This document shows positions 1-37,075 of a stretch of 64,000 bases of DNA, piece after piece; position 1 is the first letter of the stretch; each line of letters opens with the position of its first letter. A program made the translations under genes and the position numbers. Source of the stretch: Orbilia blumenaviensis (Eukaryota > Ascomycota > Orbiliomycetes > Orbiliales > Orbiliaceae); assembly GCA_036872755.1 (NCBI GenBank), contig JAVHNS010000021.1, forward strand, positions 151,505-215,504, given 5' to 3'. The notes beneath the pieces are model-generated. The model searched no databases, was not told where the DNA came from, and was given only the letters and a program-made list of their open reading frames with translations.

Positions 1-471
1 ATTCAGAGATATAAAACAATTTGTCTCTTCATAACTGGACAATAATCACATCTAATTGAGATGTTTTGAAGTCAATCTGACTATTATTAATTTTGCGAAC
101 CCACTAAGCATTACGCGAACTACGCGTTATATTATTTTATTGTTTGATATAAGTTTTTTTATAAACTTATAAAGATAACTATATAAAATAGTAATATAAA
201 TAGTAATTTAAAAATTTGCTATGAGCAATTTATATTGCTAATTTTGAAAATGACTTAGTAAAATAAAAAAAAGTAGTGCCGTAATAAAATATAAAATTAA
301 CCCCCTACTTATTTAATAAATAATAATAATATTTTATAAAATAAAGGAATTAAAAATATTAATAATGTTAACCTAATTTTTATTATATTAAATTTTATTA
401 CTTTTATAATTTATTATATCAAATATAAGCATTAAAATTTTTAAAGTAAAAAAAGAAAATATTTTTAAATT
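1..471. other. Spacer at left edge
   Basis: This is AT-rich sequence downstream of the rps3 stop codon. I see no tRNA cloverleaf and no open frame of useful length on either strand. Two short GC-bearing patches near 96-130 resemble the CG clusters scattered elsewhere in the window. The next gene on this strand lies beyond the window. Confidence 0.5.
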
Positions 472-3400
472 TTATCTTACACTTCTGAAGTATCTAAATT
501 TTTTTTCTTCATCTAAAATATATCATATGATTTTACTTTTTTTATCTTCATAATTTGTTTTATCTATTTCTCCTTTTTTAAATATATTTTCTAGCGTGTG
601 CAGCGATGCAACATGTCGAACCACTTCATTTGCATATCTACTCATTCTTAGATTGTAACAATCATTATCCTTAGAAGAAATTCCACAGGCGTTTGAATTT
701 AATTTATTTCATTCATAGAATCTTATACCAAAAATCTTTTTTAGAGTTTCTACAATTTTATCATTTGACTTTGGCATTGTTTCAAATACAGTTTTATTCT
801 CATATACCCTCTGTGCTTTCATTCTTTCATAATCAACCTTTTCTTGACCTCTATAGGCAGGTGTTTTACTAGATTGATAACCATAAACAGACGAAGGTTG
901 ATCTATATCTGCAACAGAAGCATCAGTAACAGGATATGGAGGAACTTTTGAAGTCTGCTGAATAGCAGATCATACTCCATTATCACAGTTTGAAGGTAAA
1001 AAGACATAACCTCCTTCAAAGAATCTTTTACGTCCCGTGGTTTTATCTAGGTAGTTATCTTCTTTAAAATAATATCAACGACCATCTGACTCATTAGGAT
1101 CTAAGTGAACAAAAACAATAGGAGCATCTTTATTTACATAAGTACCAGCAAATATTTTATTAGTGTTGGACCCTTTAGGAAAAAAAACAAAACCACCTTT
1201 AAAATATTCTTTTGTTCCTTCATCTTTTTTATAAAATCCTTTCTTGAAAAAACGTCAGGAACCTTCTATTTGATCTGGATTATTTTGAGTATCAGTAATA
1301 ATTTCTTGAGAGTTTCTTAATTCACCTGAAGATGTAGAGGTTTCTTTTTGGGAATTAGAATTTACTTTTTGAGAATGTTTATTCGATCTAGTTTTTCGTT
1401 TAGGTCTATTATCTTCACTTTGAGCATTGTCTAATTCAGTTAAGCTTTTAGAAGATTCAATAATTCGACGTCTTCTAGGACGAGGATTATTGTTAGATTC
1501 CGAGGAATCCGCTTCTATACTTTGAGTCGCAGGTATATTAGAAACTCTTTCACCAGAATTTTCATTATTAGAGTCATTAGGTGTATTTAAAACAGTATCC
1601 CAAAAAGAGCGTTTAGGTCTTTCAGTGTTACTAGCCCTTACTTCAGAGTTTTCGTTAGAATTTTCCATAAAATTAATAAATAACTTAGAATTTTTATTTA
1701 ATTCTTTATTTTCATTAATTCCAGTTAAATTTAATTTTTGATAAAAAATATCTTTAATTATTTTTTCTAAATGAATACTTAAATAATCTATAATATTATA
1801 AACCCCTAAAAAACTAAAAAAATAAAATCCTCAATCAAATAAACTAGATTTTGTTATGTTAATTATTGTTTGAAGAAAACTAATGTTATGTAAATTAGAT
1901 ACAAATGCTAATAAACTATCAATATTAGGTCTTAGTAAAGGAATAATTAAATTTTGTACATAAAAAATAATAATAATACTTAAAATTAATTTTAATGTTA
2001 TTTTTAAATATTTGGTTTGAGCTGAAGTGATATAAGAATTTTTAGATGTATTTTTATTGCTTAAAGTACTATAAGAATAGTAGCTTGTTCACCCCTTCAC
2101 TGCGAAGCTTCCTGTTTTAGCAGTATTATGAGCAACAGTAAATTCTAAATTAGGTCGTCAGTCTCCTCTCATAGCAGGAATTGAAATAGATCTGTGTGAT
2201 GAATCAAGATTTTTTAAACTTCCTTTATATGTCATTGCTTTTACTGCTCGAGCGGCGATATTACGTTTGGTTAATCTTCCAGCAGCTATTAATTTAATTC
2301 CAGAAATAAATTTATATTTAATTCGACTTAATAGTTCCAAGTATAAATTAGAATTATTGGGTTTTAAAGAAGATAACTCTCGTAATGAATTTATACCCAG
2401 AATATTAAATACATTTATTTTATCTTTTAGTTTATATTTATTATAACATACTAACTTAGCTTTAGCAAATATTTTTCTTTTAGCTTTAAGAAGACTTCTT
2501 TTTTTTGTTATTAATTTTCTAGCAATAAATTCTGCAAGCATATTACTGTTTAAATAAATATATTTAAGTCGTATTAAATTAATTTCTATTTTTTTTTTAG
2601 AATATCTATTTAAATAATTAAGTAATCAAATTTTCAGTTTATTAATTTTAGATTCAAATTTATGCTTTTTTAAAAAATATTTTGTTAAAAAAAGAAAAAA
2701 TTCAAAATTTTTTTTTTTTATATAACTCATTATTATTTGTGAATTAGGATATAATCTATCTCTTCCTATTTGAGTAAATACACCTAAATTTTCTAAATAT
2801 ATTTTTTTTAAATTATATTTAACTAAATAGTTAAAACTTATAAGCAAGGAGGCTTTACTTATCTGTGAATTAATGTATGAAAAAAATTTAATACCGGAAA
2901 TTTTTATAGAATTATTTAAAGCATCTTTAACTCCTTCAGTTATATATGCTAATATTTCATTTATATTCTTAATTATTTCAAAAAGCATATTATATTTATT
3001 AATTTGTTTAATATATTTTTTTATTTCATTAATTATTTTATCATCTCTTTCAGCACTTCACGCTGATTCAATTCTTTTTTCTCTAATTATTTTATTAATT
3101 AAATCTTTATTGCTTTTAAATTCAATATATTTTTTTGTTTCATTAATTATTCCATTACTTATCTTTATAAATATAATTTTTTTTTCTATTCTATTAATTA
3201 TTTTACTAATTTTTACTTTATTTTTTTTTATATATTTAGCTTTTTTTATTATTCTACTAAGTATATTAGTCATTTTATTTTCATTTATTTTAATTAAATT
3301 TAAATCATCTTTTATTTTATTAATTAATTTAGTCATTTTTTCTTCTTTTTTTTTTAATTCAAAAGAATCTTCTCTTTTATTTTTGAATAATCAATTTATT

Positions 3401-4386
3401 ATTCTTATTATTATAGTACTAAATATTATTCTATTATTTATATAAAATTTAGGATAATTTTTTATTATAACATTAATTCATTTGTTTACTATAAATTTTA
3501 ATTTTAATTTATTTATATCTAATCGTATTAATTTTAATTTATATCCTAACATAATAGCTTTAATAATGATAGACATTGAATTTATTATATCATTATAATA
3601 TACTAAACTTTTTTTGAATCAATCTACTTTTAAATTATCAAAATTTGCTTTAAAAAATTGTAATTTATCTTTTTTTAAAATACCATCTAATCAATAACTA
3701 TTAATTTTTGTTTTAAATAATAAATATTGAATTTCTTTCACATAATCAATTATTGGTTTATAAGTATTTTTATCTATATGATTAAATAAATAATCCATAT
3801 TAAAATATATAGAATTTTTTTGTATTTTTTTTTTTAAATAAGTACTTACTTTTTTTTGCTCTGCAAAAAAATATAATGTTATTAGAATTTTTGAGCTAGT
3901 ATGTTTAAGCTTAGGAGGACTGATGAAAATTTTATGTGTGATTAAACGCTTTTTTAATTTATACATTTTTTTTCTAGCAAAAGCCGGAATAGAATAAAAA
4001 TAAATTTTTATTCATTTTGTAATTATCATATATAAATTCATTAAGTCTCTTAATTCTAACTTATTGTAAGAATAAACAGATTGTGATCATTCTCTTACCG
4101 AAGCCGGTCTATGTTTTACTAATAATGATTCGTCTTCTATCATATTATTATTATCATTAATATTATTATTAGAAGGCTTAATATTATTATTAGAATAAAA
4201 TTCAAAAATTTTACTCTTAGTATTAGCCTTTGTAGAATAAGATTTTTTATCGAGATAATTTAAATTTTTTAAATAAATTGAAAAAAAATTTTGGTTAAAT
4301 GAATTTTCAGAGTTGAAATTACCAAAAGTTGCAGTTTCAAATTGTTTATTATTTAAACTTTTAAAAAAGGAATTGTTTATAGCCAA
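472..4386 (-). CDS. rps3: Mitochondrial ribosomal protein S3 with a long C-terminal extension
   Basis: This is a free-standing gene for ribosomal protein uS3 of the mitochondrial small subunit. Read with TGA as Trp, it is one uninterrupted frame of 1304 codons ending in TAA at 472-474. The N-terminal part has the fungal Rps3 signature HRPASVREW followed by SVYSYNK (about 4057-4115), then a very Lys/Ile-rich middle. The C-terminal Rps3 core is clear: NMLAEFIARKL, GIKLIAAGRLT, YKGSLKNLDSS, then GSFAVKGW near 2090. Known Rps3 proteins end around there. Here the frame runs on for about 540 residues with hydrophobic segments, an Arg/Asn/Ser-rich stretch (about 1300-1660) and a Trp/Phe/Gly repeat domain (about 1018-1262). 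No ATG lies at the far 5' end: the frame could open at TTG (4386) or at the first ATG (4143), which still precedes the conserved HRPAS motif. Codon use is as AT-rich as in the neighbours. Confidence 0.9.
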
Positions 4387-4551
4387 TCCTTAATTAAATT
4401 TTGCTTTAGCTATTAAGAGTTTATTAAACTAAAGATTTATTAACCTAAAGCTTTTATTTCCTTAATATTCTTTTTAAAATGACTAAAGACTTTACCAAGT
4501 TAAACTTGAAGTATATTGAGATTATAAATTTAATTCTATTAAATTTTTAAG

Positions 4552-4627
4552 AACATGTTGTATGGACTTGAACCTACATATTTATTAACTTTTTTCTAAT
4601 ACACTCTACCTTTGAGCTAAACATGTT
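4552..4627 (-). pseudogene. tRNA-like sequence, probably a decayed tRNA
   Basis: A 7-bp acceptor stem (AACATGT with ACATGTT) and a D-arm almost identical to that of the tRNA-Arg(ACG) at 7056-7128 are present, and the T-loop GGTTCAAG is recognisable. The anticodon stem TATTA/TAATA encloses nine bases, GAAAAAAGT, with no U33 and no sensible anticodon, and the T-stem needs a bulged A. This fits a degenerate duplicate of a tRNA gene, perhaps of tRNA-Arg. A working tRNA with an unusual loop is the alternative. Confidence 0.55.
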
Positions 4628-7055
4628 AAATTATATATAATATTCTGATTTAAATAAGCTGATTTTAGTATTAATTTGAAGCTAACTAAATAAAGCTAAC
4701 CATAGGCTTCTTTGCAATTGCACTATCATATATATTATAATTATTAACTATTTACATTATACGATAAATAATTTCTTTTAAATACCAGAATTTTTATCCT
4801 AAATTACTATTTAACAAAATTAATAATTTTATCAAAGTATTTTATGGCTAATAAGCATCAGACTTTCCGATATATAATAAATATATAGCCAAAGTATAAA
4901 TCCAGAAATATATTTAAAAAATTTTTTTTAATTATATACTTTACATAATTTTTTTTATTACAATAATGAGGATAAATTATTAACCCCCCCCTCTTTACAA
5001 TAATTTTAATCTTAATTTTTTTATTTGTAATTTTTATTTTTAATCATATTAAATAAAATTAACATTTATTCAATTGTTACCCCTCCACAAAAATATTTTA
5101 AATTTTTATTAGAAAATGCTAAATTTTTTATTGCTTAATCTCAATAAAAATATAATAATATTAAATATTGAATAATGATATCATAGTATTTATTAGGTTT
5201 ATAAAATATAATAACTTATATTACATAATAGTACTTTTTTTTTACTTTTTTAATATATTATTAAGGCAAATAACACAATAAAAATAATTTATTTTTAATT
5301 CTAACCTTATATAAACGTACTGATAATTAATCAAAATTTCAACCTATTACAAATAATTGAACTTTTAAACTATTTTTATTTTCCAATTCTTGTATTATCT
5401 ATAACCATCATTGACATGATAGTAAACCATTCATACATTTTTTATATAATGTAATAACATTACCAAGCACGGTGAGGCTGACATAAAGAGATAATTATAA
5501 CAATATTTTAATATATTTACAATATTGAATTATAGCTTTTATATTTTTAGCTTTTATATGCTTAGCACACACCACGCAAAATGCCATCGCGCCATGTTAA
5601 ATTTAAGCGCCAGCCGTTGATATAAAACATCGCGCGTTACGTCCTACGTTTATTTAAATTTTAGTGACATCTACGTAAAACGCATTAGTCTAAACGTCTA
5701 TTACGCGGGAGAAATGTAATATTAAAAAATAAAATGCGCGCCATGTTAATCACGGCGCGCGGAAATTAAAAAACTTACGAACACGGCCGTCGAATTTAAC
5801 CTTATTATTCAAATAAAATTTTTAGAGTAAATTTAATATTAAATTATAAACTTTTATTTAATAAAGAATAACTAGTTATATTCAAGTAAGTGCAAGTTTA
5901 AATAACTTAAATTATTTAAAACAAATATATTTTTATTATTAAAACACTATTAGCTAAAATAAATAAAATTTAATATAGAAACAACGCGCATTACGCGCGT
6001 TGTGACTGAAATATTTAAACCTAAGTATATTTAATACATTTAAAAAGTTTATATATAATACCTATTTTAATTATTTTTAAATAAAAATGATTTTATTCAT
6101 TTATTACTAAAATTTGATAAATATAATCTTAAAAACACAAAAATACAATTTCTATATAATTTTTTTATAAAAATCAATTTAAATATCTTTTTAATATTGA
6201 TGTTATAAAACCTTTTATACATAAAATTATAAATAATTGTATTAATAATATTATCATGAGATAGTTTAATAATACCTTTATTAGAAGGCCGTCGAAAATG
6301 ACCCTTGAATTATAAGCGCCCTAATGACCTACAAATTTATAAACTTTTATGTTTATAAATTTAGCCATTTTTTTATTTTTAACAATTATTAAGGCAAACT
6401 TTTCAATTATTTATAATAGTATATGCATTATTATTAAATATTATATGATTTTATGTATATTATTATATTACTTATGTAATACTTTAATTCAAATAATTAT
6501 TTCAATAATAAATCAAATTTAGTTTTAATAATGATATATACTTAACCATATAATCGTCATTAAACACTATATTGACTTTCTATATAAGCAATAAATTAAG
6601 TTCTAATTATATAAGTTTATTATAAATATAGGGGGGCGTCATCGTGTAACGAATGAACATCGCGCATAACGCACTACGTACTTTATAAAATTTATAATTA
6701 TATTATATGAAATAATATATCAAATTTATTCTTATATATTTTAAATGACTTATATATTATGTGAATAATATCATTTATACAAAGCTATAATTACAAAATT
6801 TAATATATTAATATTTACTAAAATAATATTAAAAGTTATTAAAAATTAAAAGTTAGATTTATTCTTATAGGGTGGATATTATAAAATATTTATTAGTTCG
6901 TACCCATTTAATAATAATCTATAAAAATGGATTTAAACTAATCAAATGAAAATATATTAAATTCAATAATAAAATCATATTTATAAATTAAACATTGCCA
7001 ACTTCGCTGGCATTTTTTGCCGCAAAACGGCCCGTAGCTTTAGATAATTATATTT
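4628..7055. other. Long AT-rich spacer with CG clusters
   Basis: About 2.4 kb without a recognisable gene. It contains poly-C near 4985 and several CG-rich patches (about 5575-5765, 5985-6003, 6640-6680) that recur in style through the window. No open frame beyond about 60 codons looks protein-like, and I found no tRNA fold. Confidence 0.5.
5736..5760. repeat. GC-rich hairpin
   Basis: Inverted repeat GCGCGCC / GGCGCGC with an 11-base AT-rich loop, standing out from the AT-rich spacer. It belongs to the scattered GC palindromes typical of fungal mitochondrial DNA. Confidence 0.7.
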
Positions 7056-7128
7056 ATCACGTTATTTGATTTGAACAAATAACCATCTCATTCGTAATAA
7101 GATGCTCTACCTTTGAGCTAAACGTGAT
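7056..7128 (-). tRNA. trnR: tRNA-Arg(ACG)
   Basis: Full cloverleaf: acceptor ATCACGT/ACGTGAT, D-arm GCTC-AAAGGTA-GAGC, anticodon stem TCTTA/TGAGA with loop TTACGAA (anticodon ACG) and a T-arm with loop TTCAAAT. It reads CGN codons. It lies between cox1 and rps3. Confidence 0.88.
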
Positions 7129-7860
7129 TAAAAAAGTAGTCCATAGCCAGTAGCTGATTTATTGCCTATTTTAGGCGCAGTGGTGATTATATATATAATT
7201 TAATAACCTTTAGATTAAAATTTTCTACTTAGTAACTTCAAATATTTTTATCTTTTCAACATACTGCGTGCAGAGCCCGCTAATAAAAGAAACTTTAGCT
7301 CAACTAAAAATATTTAATTTATAAATAGTTGAGCTTTATTATAATTTTTACCCTTAATCTTTAAAGATTAATCAATATAAATTAGTTTGAACTTTCAGCT
7401 TAAAAATAACCATTAGAATTTTTGATCGATGGGCCTCATATTTAATTTTTTTTAAGTATCACTATTTGATATTTTATTTTTAATTCATATATGTTAATAA
7501 CTTTTTATAATATTCCTATATAATAATTTTTTTATTAATAAAAGTTCTTTTTTATTTATAAAAATTTATATATAAACCAATAAAGCCAATATAATACTCT
7601 TTAAATAAAATTATTAAAAAAATATTGTGTACGCGCTTTATCGCGTCTTGCTAGACTATACACAAATAATTTGAATTAATTATCATCAATTACTATTTCT
7701 GTATAGTTTTTAATATCTTTATTTATCGAAAAAAATTCTTATAATCATAATACATGCCTATAGTTAATTTTTCGTTACATCACTGCTTGAATTTTCACTT
7801 TAAATCTTTTCAAATTATGTAGTTATTAGCTTGATCATTTAATAATAACCTTTAGTTTCT

Positions 7861-7885
7861 AACGCCGCTCCTTCGGTGCGGCGTT
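7861..7885. repeat. GC-rich hairpin with CCTTCGG loop
   Basis: Perfect 8-bp stem AACGCCGC/GCGGCGTT around a loop containing CCTTCGG. The same loop sequence occurs in a hairpin at 20246-20266 inside cox1 intron 6, which suggests a dispersed element. Confidence 0.75.
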
Positions 7886-8281
7886 ATCACGCGTATATAT
7901 TAACTCATATATTTTGTATTATTATTTTTAAAGTTATTAACTTAATTTGGAATAGTATTATTAATTTTGCCGTCGTCTAACAGGCTTAAACATCGCGCAA
8001 CGCGTATTGTTTTTATGTAAAATATTTAAGACCACCTATATGGGTCTTTTTTTACCTAATTTTAATTATATAATAATTAAATATTATTTCATGATAATAA
8101 TCTATTATATTATATTTTTATAATTAATTGAATTTTAATTTTGAGAGTACCAGCTGTGAAGCAGCTGTATATTTCATACTTTAATAAAAACCCCTCGGTG
8201 GTTTTATCTCATAATTTAAGAATTTAATAATTAAAATATAATTATATACTTACCATACCTACCCTTGTTATAAATTAAAAA

Positions 8282-8312
8282 AACCCACCTTCGAAATTTA
8301 TCTAAGTGGGTT
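8282..8312 (-). terminator. Hairpin downstream of cox1, possible 3'-end processing signal
   Basis: Inverted repeat AACCCAC/GTGGGTT about 375 bases beyond the cox1 stop; on the minus strand it is followed by a run of T. Mitochondrial 3' ends are usually made by processing, so this could be a processing or stability element as easily as a terminator. The functional call is inference. Confidence 0.35.
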
Positions 8313-8365
8313 CAAAAACTTAATAAGTTTATTTTGTTTATTATTTTGTTTAAAATACAATTTAT

Positions 8366-8459
8366 TATTTTTTATTATTTTGTTAAGCATCAACAAAAGA
8401 TAAAGAAGTTTTTTTAACAAAATATTTATGATTTTTATTATTTTGTTAAACATCAACAA
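8366..8459. repeat. Short direct repeat near the cox1 3' end
   Basis: A unit containing TTATTATTTTGTTAA followed by CATCAACAA occurs twice about 62 bases apart with one difference. AT-rich copies of TTATTTTGTT also lie just to the left. Confidence 0.7.
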
Positions 8460-8687
8460 TAGGATGAGACTAATTTCAGAATTTTATTCTAAGAAATAAA
8501 CATTTTCTATTTTGAAAATCATATAAACCAAATGAAAGTAACATCAAATTGGAATAAATGAAATATTTTCAAAATAAATTAATTGTATTTACTATAGTAA
8601 AAGTATAAATTTTGTCTTGAATAAATTATAGTATACAGCGAAATTTATTAAATAATTTAAATAATAAATTTTTAATTTTTTTTTTAT

Positions 8688-35489
<26,802 letters not shown>

Positions 35490-35597
35490 TCAACTCTAAT
35501 TGTCTTTTTAAATAATATCTTAAATGTGTTTATAGCAAACTTTAAGCTTTTAATAAATTACAAATGACAAGTTCACCCACGTTTAAATAATTTATAA

Positions 35598-35668
35598 AGG
35601 GGTAAGGTGGATTCGAACCACAATTAATGATTTGCAATCAAATAACAGACCATCTGTAACATACCCCC
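35598..35668 (-). tRNA. trnC: tRNA-Cys(GCA)
   Basis: Acceptor GGGGGTA/TACCCCT with one G-U pair, T-arm loop TTCGAAT with stem TGTGG/CCACC-like pairing, and anticodon loop TTGCAAA. The anticodon stem is weak (two T-T oppositions). It lies 150 bases upstream of cox1. Confidence 0.8.
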
Positions 35669-35748
35669 TAAATTTTTTAAAACGCGTTAATATGCTTATT
35701 CGTTAGTACTTTACTCCCCCCCCGTTACCTATATTATTATTTATTTTT

Positions 35749-35820
35749 AGTCCCCAAGATGACTCGAACATCTATCAAAATATTAACAGTATTCTGCTCT
35801 ACCGTTGAGCTATGGCGACT
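35749..35820 (-). tRNA. trnN: tRNA-Asn(GTT)
   Basis: Acceptor AGTCGCC/GGGGACT, D-arm GCTC-AACGGTA-GAGC, anticodon stem AATA/TATT with loop CTGTTAA (GTT) and T-loop TTCGAGT. Complete cloverleaf. Confidence 0.9.
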
Positions 35821-35929
35821 TTGATATTTATTAGCGTCCCGTGCAAAATTAATACAAAAAAAATTTTTTTTTGCACACAATACTATTTTAATAAGCTAAT
35901 AATAAGTGGGCTAAGGCTTATTTCTTCCT

Positions 35930-36930
35930 TCCCCTAAACTGGATATGATATTTTCCTGTCATCCAGACTGACTTTATTCAAATCTGTTCTACGGATTTCC
36001 AAATCGTTACTTATCTTGAAACATAAGTATATACGATACTTTATTACGCTGCCACGTTTCAATCCATACTTTATCCTATTTACCACGTTTTCGATACTTA
36101 ATCAAGTATGCTGTTACTATTTTTGAATATGCTCTTCCCCTCAAGGTACTGTATATTGTATAATTCCATTTAAGTATTACCACGTGGTACTATCATTCTC
36201 CATATTTAATAGTTACAATAATTAGCCATTTTATTTTTCGAAAACATACGTAGGTTCATTTGGGCATATCAACGATTTATTTTCGGCAGCTTCTGATTGA
36301 ATCGGCTGTGATAATAACTTCATCAAAGTTTCGTTTATTTCACGATTCTTTATATTCCTTCGATTCAGTTTTTGATTATTACTATGGATACTCCGTCCAA
36401 GAGTTTTTGGCTCTCCCCCCCCCCTACAATCTTCAGGCCGCTCGGATATTACCGAACTGGGAACAGATTAGATATTTTTAGGTTAATTTAATGACCCTTA
36501 GGCGATACCGTATTACGTTGATAAGTCGTTTCCTGGCTTTAGGTTTTTGCGATTTTTTGTCCGCTTTGCGCGGCGATAAGGACGACTTTGTTGTTAAGAA
36601 TCTAGCTCAATAAATATAGTTAAATTAGTTGTTCTCATAGGTCCTTAGTGGGTATGGCTCCTGGTTTATTTGGAACTATCTTTATCTAGTTAGTTATCCT
36701 GACCTTGGCCGGATTCGTTTAGCGAAGAGATCCTAAAGAATTTTCCACTTTTCAGTTCTTCTTAAGTGTACTTGCTCCCTCCTGTGTTTCCACGATAGGT
36801 TGACCCCCCCCCCCTTCAGAAGGATGTTAGGCTGTCGAAGTGTACACCACTTTCATACTTAAATGGTTGGCTACTAAGTCCAACATACTTATCATCGTTA
36901 AACGGTGCGCCTTATTAAAATACATGCAAT
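35930..36930. other. GC-richer block of unknown function, possible structured RNA
   Basis: About 1 kb between tRNA-Asn and tRNA-Val is clearly less AT-rich than other spacers and rich in short inverted repeats (for example CTGGAT/ATCCAG around 35950-35977 and GAAGTGTACAC/GTGTACAC-like pairing near 36840-36860). On both strands stops are frequent, and the longest frame (73 codons, plus strand) has no family resemblance. Universal small-subunit rRNA strings (the 530 loop, GGATTAGATACCC, the decoding site) are absent, and I could not place the conserved RNase P RNA regions. Poly-C runs occur at about 36414 and 36806. Unidentified. Confidence 0.45.
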
Positions 36931-37001
36931 TACAAGATATTACAAACTTTATAAAATTTTAAATTAAATCTTTTAAATTAAATTTTTTAATTTATCTAAA
37001 T

Positions 37002-37075
37002 TAAGGAATAAAAGAATCGAACTTTCGACAGTTTGTGTGTAAAACAAACGCTCTACCAACTGAGCTAATCCCTTA
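37002..37075 (-). tRNA. trnV: tRNA-Val(TAC)
   Basis: Acceptor TAAGGGA/TTCCTTA, D-arm GCTC-AGTTGGTA-GAGC, anticodon stem TTTGT/ACAAA with loop TTTACAC (TAC) and T-loop TTCGATT. In many Pezizomycotina tRNA-Val sits in the rnl-flanking cluster; here it is apart from it. Confidence 0.92.

Larger units (their letters stand above)
7129..8687. other. Spacer downstream of cox1
   Basis: AT-rich spacer between the cox1 stop and tRNA-Arg. It carries several hairpins (7861-7885, about 8030-8052, 8282-8312) and a short direct repeat (8366-8459). The sequence around 8140-8215 also has small GC-rich inverted repeats. No gene was recognised. Confidence 0.55.

Noticed and set aside
1105..1320. Plus-strand frame of 71 codons
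   Set aside because: Antisense shadow of the rps3 tail; no start signal or similarity.
2873..3445. Hydrophobic 190-codon open frame on the plus strand opposite rps3
   Set aside because: It is the mirror of the Lys/Asn/Ile-rich middle of rps3, which gives Phe/Leu/Ile-rich antisense translation. No family resemblance, and the minus frame is conserved.
36260..36481. Plus-strand 73-codon frame in the GC-richer block
   Set aside because: No recognisable motif, and the adjoining sequence has stops in all frames; most likely chance.
35930..36930. Small-subunit rRNA or RNase P RNA
   Set aside because: None of the universal 16S-like strings is present on either strand, and I could not place the paired conserved regions that form RNase P P4. 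Left as unidentified.
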